From: Candidatus Acetothermia bacterium
GTDB lineage: Bacteria; Bipolaricaulota; Bipolaricaulia; RBG-16-55-9; JANLFV01
DNA length: 11,161 nt
Assembly (NCBI GenBank): GCA_028275195.1
Contig: JAPWVC010000039.1
Span: 1 to 11,161, forward strand
Direction of reading: 5' to 3'
The stretch's first letter is position 1; each line of letters starts with the position of its first letter. The notes below the pieces were generated by a model, which ran no database searches, was not told the DNA's origin, and was given only the letters and a program-made list of their open reading frames with translations. Below, piece by piece: positions 6,314 through 11,161 of this stretch. The position numbers were made by a program, and so were the translations under genes.

Positions 6314-6890
6314 TCAATTCCTTGACCTTGGCCACCGTCTCCTCCGGAGTCCCCGAGGCGTCGATGATGTAATCCGCCTCTTCTAGCCTCTTGGGGTCTT
6401 GGGCCCCGATCCGGCGCTCCGCCTCCTCCTGAGTGAGGCCATCCCTCTCCCGGAGCCGGCGGAGACGCTCCTCCCGCCCGGCCCGAAGGGCTACGATGTA
6501 GTCGAACATGGAGCGGTCGACATGGGGCGACTCAAGGAGGAGCGCGGCCTCGAGGATGAGCACCTTCGTCCCCCGCCGCCGCTCTTGCTCCAGGACCTCT
6601 CGCAGGCGGGCGGTGACCTCAGGATGGACGGTCTCGTCCAGGAATCGCAGCTCTCTTCGGTCGTTGAAGACGATCTCCCCGAGCCTCCGACGGTCGATCT
6701 CCCCGTCCTCCTTCAGGATCTTTGGGCCGAAGTGCTCGACCAGCCTCCTGTAGACTTTCGAGCCGGGGCGATAGACCTCCCAGGCGAGCCTATCGATGTC
6801 GACGGCAGTGAAGCCTGGGAGCTTGGCCAATTCTTTAGCCACCAGGCTCTTCCCGCTCGCGATCCCCCCGGTCAGGCCGATGACGATCAT
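6288..6890 (-). CDS. coaE: Dephospho-CoA kinase
   Basis: Catalyses the last step of coenzyme A synthesis, phosphorylating the 3'-hydroxyl of dephospho-CoA with ATP in the cytoplasm. From ATG 6890 the product is 200 residues, typical of CoaE. The P-loop GLTGGIASGKS is at residues 5-15. The usual aspartate-rich segment is here VDIDRLA, followed by HPEV and AALLLE in the order seen in the family, and the R-rich lid region LRRLRERDGLT. A TTG two codons upstream (6896) is also in frame, but MIVIGLTGG is the usual N-terminus. No clear Shine-Dalgarno is present: AGG touches the ATG. It begins 33 bases after the hepT stop and is followed after 9 bases by the creatininase-like gene. Its product CoA is a substrate of both acyl-CoA synthetases nearby, though they are on the other strand. 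Confidence 0.95.
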   Translation of the reverse strand: MIVIGLTGGIASGKSLVAKELAKLPGFTAVDIDRLAWEVYRPGSKVYRRLVEHFGPKILKEDGEIDRRRLGEIVFNDRRELRFLDETVHPEVTARLREVLEQERRRGTKVLILEAALLLESPHVDRSMFDYIVALRAGREERLRRLRERDGLTQEEAERRIGAQDPKRLEEADYIIDASGTPEETVAKVKELIASLIERG

Positions 6891-6923
6891 CCTCAAAAGA
6901 TGAGCAAGGCCTGCTGATAGGGC

Positions 6924-7340
6924 TCACAACCTCAGGTAGCTTACGATCGCTCGAGCAAAATCGCTGAGATCTTCCAAGCGCTCCGTCAGGTGCTTATAGA
7001 CAATTCGCGAATCGATCTCCAAGTATTCATGCACAAGGATGTTCCTGAAATTGACCATCCCTTGCATCCGCCGGGCTAACTCTTTGCTCAATATCCCTCC
7101 CTCAGCCAGGGCTGCAAAGATATCCCTCTCGTCATCCGGGATGCGGAGCTGCTCATGCGCGATGAGGTAGTTGGCAATATCCATACACGCTTGGATGGCC
7201 ACCTGCAGCTTACGCTCGACGATGGCCTGGATGTCCTCGTCCTCGAGGTATTCCGCGAGGGAAAGCGAGCGGAAGCGCTCCAAACTCCGGTAGCATTCAT
7301 CGAGCCTTTTCAACCTGGCTTGGATCACGCGGGCATCCAC
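6924..7340 (-). CDS. hepT: HEPN ribonuclease toxin, HepT family (DUF86)
   Basis: A 138-residue all-alpha HEPN-domain protein. The active-site signature R-x4-H-x-Y is visible as RNILVHEY (Arg99, His104, Tyr106). In characterised type VII systems such HepT toxins are tRNA/mRNA-cleaving ribonucleases, and the tyrosine is AMP-modified by the partner MntA, which silences the toxin. All residues needed for both activity and modification are intact, so the toxin looks functional. The start is GTG at 7340, supported by AAAGGGGG (7355-7348) 7 bases upstream. The gene therefore begins 44 bases inside the 3' end of mntA, so the two are translationally coupled. GC content is lower than in the neighbouring housekeeping genes (29 of 60 bases at 7021-7080), suggesting acquisition. 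Confidence 0.9.
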   Translation of the reverse strand: MDARVIQARLKRLDECYRSLERFRSLSLAEYLEDEDIQAIVERKLQVAIQACMDIANYLIAHEQLRIPDDERDIFAALAEGGILSKELARRMQGMVNFRNILVHEYLEIDSRIVYKHLTERLEDLSDFARAIVSYLRL

Positions 7341-7761
7341 GGCCTAGCCCCCTTTGCCTAATCCTCGCGGCAAGATGCTTATAGTGGAACTCGATGTAGC
7401 GTCGTGCATCGTAATAGCGACTCAACATGTGCATCTCCAGCTCGGCCCGCAGGTCCGGATCGCGATCATAGAGGAGTCTCCCCTTTTGCAACACCTGAAA
7501 TTGGAGTAGCGGCGGTGCCTGGTTGAGGATGATGAGGTCGAGCCGGGAGTGCAGAGCCCTGCTCAGCTCCTCGAGCAATTCCCAACGATGATCGGCATAG
7601 TCCGCCCTCTCGACCTCCGGCCGGAGGAGAACCGCCAGATCAAGATCACTCCGGGCATGAGCCACCCCCTCAGCCCAGGAGCCAAAGAGGTAGACAGCCA
7701 GAATCTCCGAATGCCCCTGTCCTAAAGCCTCCACCTCTGACACAAGCAGGTCCATCACCAT
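7297..7761 (-). CDS. mntA: MNT-domain nucleotidyltransferase antitoxin, MntA family
   Basis: A 154-residue minimal nucleotidyltransferase that, in characterised systems, transfers AMP from ATP to a tyrosine of HepT and so neutralises it. The GS-x10-D-x-D motif is exact: GSW at 27-29 and Asp39 and Asp41 in SDLDL. Asp75 in RLDLII is the probable third catalytic acid. The C-terminal helix (SRYYDARRYIEFHYKHLAARI) is typical of the family, but the last 14 residues run into hepT in another frame and look unconserved. Start: an in-frame TTG at 7797 would add 12 residues, but it coincides with a good -35 box. ATG 7761 leaves about 26 residues before the GSW motif, as in relatives. The antitoxin gene precedes the toxin gene, and lies 84 bases after the tlyA stop. 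Confidence 0.88.
   Translation of the reverse strand: MVMDLLVSEVEALGQGHSEILAVYLFGSWAEGVAHARSDLDLAVLLRPEVERADYADHRWELLEELSRALHSRLDLIILNQAPPLLQFQVLQKGRLLYDRDPDLRAELEMHMLSRYYDARRYIEFHYKHLAARIRQRGLGRGCPRDPSQVEKAR
7348..7355 (-). promoter_or_regulatory. Ribosome binding site for hepT
   Basis: AAAGGGGG on the minus strand, 7 bases before GTG 7340, lying within the mntA coding region. It supports the GTG start and the long overlap of the two genes. Confidence 0.55.
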
Positions 7762-7767
7762 ACTCAC

Positions 7768-7797
7768 AAGATAATCATAATTCGTTAGGGGGATCAA
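7768..7797 (-). promoter_or_regulatory. Candidate promoter of the mntA-hepT module
   Basis: TTGATC (7797-7792), an 18-base spacer and TATCTT (7773-7768) on the minus strand, with ATG 7761 6 bases after the -10 box. The region is AT-rich compared with its surroundings (27 of 60 G+C at 7741-7800). No Shine-Dalgarno precedes the ATG, consistent with a leaderless message. Confidence 0.4.
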
Positions 7798-7845
7798 CCC
7801 CTTGGCAACGGGAGGACCTGCTCCGGCTGGCCAATAAGTCGGCTA

Positions 7846-8691
7846 TCAGCGGTTGAAGCGATCATGGGCCTCCTGGACGGCCTTGGGAAGATCGACCGCT
7901 CGAGAGCTACCGGGGGCATTCTTAAGGTGGAAGAAGAACTCGATATTCCCTTCCGGCCCCTTGATCGGGGAGTAAGTGGCCGCAAGCAGGGAGAGCCCTA
8001 GCTCCTCGATGATGAACCGTTTGAGCTCTTCCAACACCTCCAGGTGAGTTTGAGGGTCGCGGACCACGCCTTGCTTGACCTTCCCCTTGCCGGCCTCGAA
8101 CTGGGGCTTGACCAGGGGGATCAGCTCTCCTCCTTCCTTGACGATGGCCACAAGCGGCGGGAGGATCAGCTTCAAAGAGATGAAGGAGACATCGATCGTC
8201 GCCAGGTCCACTTGCTCGCCGATCTCCTCCGGCTTGAGGTAGCGGGCATTGCGCCCCTCCAAGACGACCACCCTCTCATCCTGCCGGAGGCGCCAATCGA
8301 GCAGCCCTCGCCCGACATCGACGGCATAGACCTTCCTTGCGCCATGCTGGAGGAGGCAGTCAGTAAAACCACCGGTCGAGGCCCCCACATCGATGGCCAC
8401 CTTGTCGCGGACATCGACCTGGAAGGCCCGGAGGGCCCATTCCAGCTTAAGCCCGCCCCGGCTGACATATCTAGCCCCTTCCCGGAGCTCGAGCTCGGCC
8501 CCCTCGCGGACTAAAGTCCCGGGCTTGTCGACCACCACACCGTCCACGAGGACCTTTCCCGCTAGAATCGCCCCTCGGGCCTGGGAGCGGCTCTTCACCA
8601 GGCCGAGCTCCTCCAGGAGGAGGTCGAGCCGCCGCTTCGACTTCGGCTCCTCAGGCCTCGGCTTCGCTCGGGACCCTCTCCAGCGCGGCAT
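7846..8691 (-). CDS. tlyA: TlyA-family 2'-O-ribose rRNA methyltransferase (S4 plus FtsJ domains)
   Basis: A 281-residue protein of the TlyA family, named hemolysin in old annotations. Characterised members use S-adenosylmethionine to methylate ribose 2'-OH groups of rRNA. An S4 RNA-binding domain occupies about residues 20-80, beginning KRRLDLLLEELGL. The Rossmann-type methyltransferase domain follows, with SAM motif DVGASTGGFTD (101-111). The K-D-K-E catalytic set is complete: Lys82 (SRGGLK), Asp167 (TIDVSF), Lys195 (LVKPQF) and Glu251 (NIEFFF). The start is uncertain: ATG 8691 is the nearest usable start before the S4 domain. It gives an 18-residue basic extension, overlaps the aminotransferase gene by 41 bases and lacks a clear Shine-Dalgarno. 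This overlap implies translational coupling with the upstream gene. Confidence 0.9.
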   Translation of the reverse strand: MPRWRGSRAKPRPEEPKSKRRLDLLLEELGLVKSRSQARGAILAGKVLVDGVVVDKPGTLVREGAELELREGARYVSRGGLKLEWALRAFQVDVRDKVAIDVGASTGGFTDCLLQHGARKVYAVDVGRGLLDWRLRQDERVVVLEGRNARYLKPEEIGEQVDLATIDVSFISLKLILPPLVAIVKEGGELIPLVKPQFEAGKGKVKQGVVRDPQTHLEVLEELKRFIIEELGLSLLAATYSPIKGPEGNIEFFFHLKNAPGSSRAVDLPKAVQEAHDRFNR

Positions 8692-9874
8692 ACTCCGCCA
8701 GGGCCTCACCCAAGAGCCAGAGGGCCCGCTCGAGCTCTCCCCGGTTGAGGACATAAGCGAGGCGGGCCTCGCTCTTCCCCAGCCCTGGGGTCTTGTAAAA
8801 CCCCTCGCCGGGGGCGAGCATCACCGTCTCGCCCTCCCTCTCGAAGTCGGTCAAAAGCCAGGCAGTGAACTCCTCGGCATCGGCCACCGGGAGCTGGGCC
8901 ATCACATAGAAGGCCCCTTGGGGCTTAGTGCAGCGGACTCCGGGGATCCCCAGGAGCCGCTCATAGAGGAGGTCCCGCCTCCGGCGGAACTCCTCGATCA
9001 TCTCCTCGGTCTTCCGCGGATAGGCCGGAGAGTTCAAATAATTGACCAGCCCGAGCTGGCCGGCCGTCGGGGGCGAGAGCCTCGTCTGGGCCAGCCGCAT
9101 CGCCGCGGCCATTACATCCTTATTCCGACTGGCGAGCGCACCGATCCGGGCCCCGCAAGCGCTGAACCGCTTGGAGATCGAGTCGACTAAGATGGCATGC
9201 TCCTCCAGGCCGGGTAGCTCCAGGACGCTCGTGTGTTTCAGCCCGTCGTAGACGAACTCGCGGTAGACCTCGTCGGAGATGAGGAAGAGGTCGTGCTCCA
9301 GGGCGATCTCCCCCAGGAGCTCCAGCTCCTCTTGGGTGTAGACCACGCCGGTGGGATTCCCGGGATTGGTGATGAGGATCGCCTTGGTCCTTTCCGTGAT
9401 CTTGGCCTCGATCTCGCCTCGCGAGGGGAGCCGGAAGCCCTCCTCGAGATGGGTCGTGAGCGGGACGATCTTGACATTGGCGATCTCGGCATAGCCGCTG
9501 TAGGGGCCATAGAATGGCTCGGGGATGATGATCTCGTCCCCGGGGTCAAGGGCGATGAGCATGGCGAAGGTTACCGCCTCGCTCCCCCCGACGGTGATGA
9601 TGAGCTGTTCCTGCTCGAGCTCGATCCCGAACCGCCGGTAATAGCGGATGAAGGCCGCGCGGGCCTCCTCGAACCCCGGGGAGGGGCTATAGGCCAAGAC
9701 CTCCGGGGCCTTCCGGAAGCCCTCGAGGAACTCCCGCGGCGTGGGGATGTCCGGCTGGCCGATGTTCAGGTGATAGACCTTCTTCCCCGCCCGCTTCGCC
9801 CTATCGGCCAGTGGGACGAGCTTGCGGATCGGCGAGGGCGGGACCCGCCCGGCTCTAGTCGAAACTCCTGGCAT
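8651..9874 (-). CDS. PLP-dependent class I/II aminotransferase (aspartate aminotransferase-like)
   Basis: A 407-residue fold-type I aminotransferase, cytoplasmic, transferring an amino group between an amino acid and a 2-oxo acid. Visible landmarks are NIGQPD near the N-terminus (residues 37-42), YSPSPG (62-67), NPGNPTG (170-176) including the PLP-ring asparagine, Asp201 and Tyr204 (SDEVY), the Schiff-base lysine Lys235 in DSISKRFS, and the carboxylate-binding arginine Arg371 in EARLAY. Arg243 in GARIG binds the PLP phosphate. These mark the AspC/AspB-like group; aspartate, alanine or aromatic substrates are all possible. Position between ddl and tlyA hints at, but does not prove, a role in supplying alanine or other wall precursors. 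It starts 20 bases inside the ddl 3' end, with an excellent Shine-Dalgarno. Confidence 0.93.
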   Translation of the reverse strand: MPGVSTRAGRVPPSPIRKLVPLADRAKRAGKKVYHLNIGQPDIPTPREFLEGFRKAPEVLAYSPSPGFEEARAAFIRYYRRFGIELEQEQLIITVGGSEAVTFAMLIALDPGDEIIIPEPFYGPYSGYAEIANVKIVPLTTHLEEGFRLPSRGEIEAKITERTKAILITNPGNPTGVVYTQEELELLGEIALEHDLFLISDEVYREFVYDGLKHTSVLELPGLEEHAILVDSISKRFSACGARIGALASRNKDVMAAAMRLAQTRLSPPTAGQLGLVNYLNSPAYPRKTEEMIEEFRRRRDLLYERLLGIPGVRCTKPQGAFYVMAQLPVADAEEFTAWLLTDFEREGETVMLAPGEGFYKTPGLGKSEARLAYVLNRGELERALWLLGEALAEYAALERVPSEAEA

Positions 9875-10826
9875 CTTCTCCCTCCTTAAAGGCCGTCTTG
9901 AGCATATATTCTACCAGCTCCTCAAATGGGATTCCCGCGGCCGCTGCAGCCTTGGGGAGATCGCTCGTGGCCGTCATCCCCGGGATGGTGTTGACCTCCA
10001 GGATAAAGGCCTCCCCGGCCTCGGTCACCCTCAAGTCGACCCGCGAGAAGCCGAAGCAGCCTAAGGCATGGTGGGCCGCGAGCGCTAGCTCCTGGGCCTT
10101 CTGTGCCACCTCGGGCTCAAGCGCGGCGGGGATGATGAACTCCGTCGCCCCGGGGGTGTATTTGGCCTTATAGTCATAAAACCCTTCCCGAGGCCGGAGC
10201 TCGATCAGCGGCAAGGCCCGGTCTTCCCCCCCGATCCGCAAGATCCCGGCGGTGACCTCCTTCCCGGGGATGAACTTCTCGAGGTAAAGATCACCGAACC
10301 GCTCCTTGGTCTCGCGGAGCGCTGCCTCTAACTCCGCCGGGCTATGAACGATCCTCACCCCCAGGCTCGAGCCCTCAGCTCGGGGCTTGACCACCACCGG
10401 GAAGCCCAGGCGCTCCGCCCCCTCCAGTGCCGCCGCAAGCCAGCCCTCAGAATCGGGATGGATATAAGGAGGGGTGGGGAGCCCGGCCCGGAGGAAGGCC
10501 TCCTTCGCCAGGAGCTTATCCAAGGCCAGCCGGCTAGCGAGGGCCCCAGAGCCAGTATAAGGCTTCCCCAGACAATCGAGGAGGGCCTGGATCGTCCCGT
10601 CCTCACCGAGCCCGCCATGGAGGCAGATAAACACTAGGTCAACTTCGGCGAGCTTGGGGATCAGCTCGTCCGGGGAGGAGAGCTCGAGCTTGATCGCATT
10701 ATAGCCCCGGGCCTTCAGGGCCCGATAGACATTCTCCCCCGACCTTAAGGAGACCTCCCGCTCCGCGGAGAGGCCGCCCATCAGGACCCCGATCCTGAGC
10801 TGCCGCCACTTCGGCCAGCCGGCCAT
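9855..10826 (-). CDS. ddl: D-alanine--D-alanine ligase
   Basis: A 323-residue ATP-grasp ligase that joins two D-alanines for the peptidoglycan stem peptide in the cytoplasm. The N-terminal domain has GGLSAEREVSL with Glu22 (equivalent of the D-Ala-binding Glu15 of DdlB) and the HGGLGEDG motif (70-77). The ATP-grasp part shows VVVKPRAEGSSLGV (144-157). The FYDYKAKYTPG motif (216-226) keeps the tyrosine associated with D-Ala-D-Ala rather than D-Ala-D-lactate synthesis. Metal-binding residues lie in FSRVDLR (Asp264) and EVNTIPGMT (Glu277, Asn279). All key residues are present and length is normal. No Shine-Dalgarno precedes the ATG; a TATCCT box ends 6 bases before it. It heads the minus-strand run and is divergent from the lipoprotein gene, with 60 bases between starts. 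Confidence 0.96.
   Translation of the reverse strand: MAGWPKWRQLRIGVLMGGLSAEREVSLRSGENVYRALKARGYNAIKLELSSPDELIPKLAEVDLVFICLHGGLGEDGTIQALLDCLGKPYTGSGALASRLALDKLLAKEAFLRAGLPTPPYIHPDSEGWLAAALEGAERLGFPVVVKPRAEGSSLGVRIVHSPAELEAALRETKERFGDLYLEKFIPGKEVTAGILRIGGEDRALPLIELRPREGFYDYKAKYTPGATEFIIPAALEPEVAQKAQELALAAHHALGCFGFSRVDLRVTEAGEAFILEVNTIPGMTATSDLPKAAAAAGIPFEELVEYMLKTAFKEGEDARSFD
9880..9887 (-). promoter_or_regulatory. Ribosome binding site of the aminotransferase
   Basis: AAGGAGGG on the minus strand, 5 bases before ATG 9874, inside the end of ddl. It confirms the start and the 20-base overlap. Confidence 0.85.
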
Positions 10827-10832
10827 AGCTTG

Positions 10833-10838
10833 AGGATA
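10833..10838 (-). promoter_or_regulatory. Candidate -10 box of ddl
   Basis: TATCCT on the minus strand ends 6 bases before ATG 10826, where a leaderless transcript would begin. I see no good -35 box at 16-18 bases, so it is weaker than the other candidates. Confidence 0.3.
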
Positions 10839-10849
10839 GCGTAGCGCAG

Positions 10850-10879
10850 TTGCACGCCGAGGGCAAGCCGGGCTAGACT
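10850..10879 (+). promoter_or_regulatory. Candidate promoter of the lipoprotein gene
   Basis: TTGCAC (10850-10855), an 18-base spacer and TAGACT (10874-10879). The ATG at 10887 follows 7 bases after the -10 box, so the transcript would be leaderless. Shares the 60-base spacer with the ddl promoter region. Confidence 0.45.
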
Positions 10880-10886
10880 TAGGGCG

Positions 10887-11161
10887 ATGCTCGGGCGTGG
10901 GCTTCGGTTAGTATCCTTGCTGTTGGGACTCCTGCTAGCTTTGACCTCCTGCGGCCCGCGGGCCCTCTCACCCCAGGCTTACCAAGACTTGGTCATCAAG
11001 GCCCTTCAGGGTGCTGCATTAGAGAAGGACCTTCTGCCTCTCCCGGGGCTCATCCCCTCAATTAAGAGGGTCTTTGACTCCCTTTACTGTCCCCAATATG
11101 AGTGCGTGTTCCCCTCGGAGATGGAGTATGCCGCAATGATGGCAGATAGAGGGCTAGGTGA
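10887..11161 (+). CDS. Putative lipoprotein of unknown function, C-terminus outside window
   Basis: The open frame starts at ATG 10887 and runs past the right edge, giving 91 visible residues. A basic start (MLGRGLR) leads into a Leu-rich hydrophobic stretch and ends in the lipobox LTSC, so Cys22 would be lipidated and the protein anchored to a membrane. The residue after it is Gly, which does not suggest retention in the inner membrane by the enterobacterial Asp rule. The mature part begins GPRALSPQAYQDLV, and includes two further cysteines (Cys68 and Cys73, spaced CPQYEC) that could form a disulfide or bind a ligand. I do not recognise the family. The gene is divergent from ddl. Confidence rests on the signal sequence and an uninterrupted frame; the true length and function are unseen. 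Confidence 0.75.
   Translation, partial: MLGRGLRLVSLLLGLLLALTSCGPRALSPQAYQDLVIKALQGAALEKDLLPLPGLIPSIKRVFDSLYCPQYECVFPSEMEYAAMMADRGLG

Noticed and set aside
7762..7797. TTG 7797 as the mntA start
   Set aside because: The TTG is part of a plausible -35 box, the ribosome site is poor, and ATG 7761 gives the usual distance to the GSW motif. It cannot be fully excluded.
1..11161. CRISPR array, insertion sequence, integrase or phage genes
   Set aside because: No regularly spaced repeats, no transposase or integrase motifs and no terminal inverted repeats with target duplications were seen. The toxin-antitoxin pair has no visible mobile-element boundary.

Overview
The window is GC-rich bacterial chromosome from a diderm (Gram-negative-type) organism. 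The evidence is a peptidoglycan gene (D-Ala-D-Ala ligase), a signal-peptide protein that looks beta-strand-rich, and a lipoprotein with a lipobox. The proteins are rich in Glu, Arg, Leu and Lys, which would suit a thermophile, but that is only an impression. I cannot name the phylum from sequence alone. Genes are closely packed, often overlapping, and no phage, insertion sequence, CRISPR array, tRNA or rRNA is visible.

Layout. Positions 1-577 (minus) hold the N-terminal part of an ABC-2-type transporter ATPase that runs off the left edge. A 297-base divergent spacer (578-874) follows, with a probable ABC promoter, a cluster of competing inverted repeats and a terminator-like hairpin. Two plus-strand acyl-CoA synthetases of different subfamilies come next (875-2752 and 2836-4746). 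They end 8 bases from the stop of an oppositely oriented secreted protein gene. From there to 10826 all genes are on the minus strand. In transcription order they are ddl, a class I/II aminotransferase, tlyA, mntA, hepT, coaE, a creatininase-family hydrolase and the secreted protein. A divergent plus-strand lipoprotein gene runs off the right edge.

How the genes work together. ddl, the aminotransferase and tlyA overlap end to end and should be one transcript. mntA-hepT is a type VII toxin-antitoxin pair (an AMP-transferring nucleotidyltransferase and a HEPN ribonuclease) sitting between tlyA and the CoA-biosynthesis gene coaE. It lies in a noticeably lower-GC patch, as expected for a recently acquired module. 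The two acyl-CoA synthetases suggest activation of a short-chain acid and of a second, undetermined acid.

The most interesting general signal is at the gene starts. Several genes without a Shine-Dalgarno sequence have a TTGNNN/17-18/TANNNT-like promoter whose -10 box ends only 6-7 bases before the ATG. This predicts leaderless mRNAs, while other genes in the window carry textbook AAGGAGG sites.
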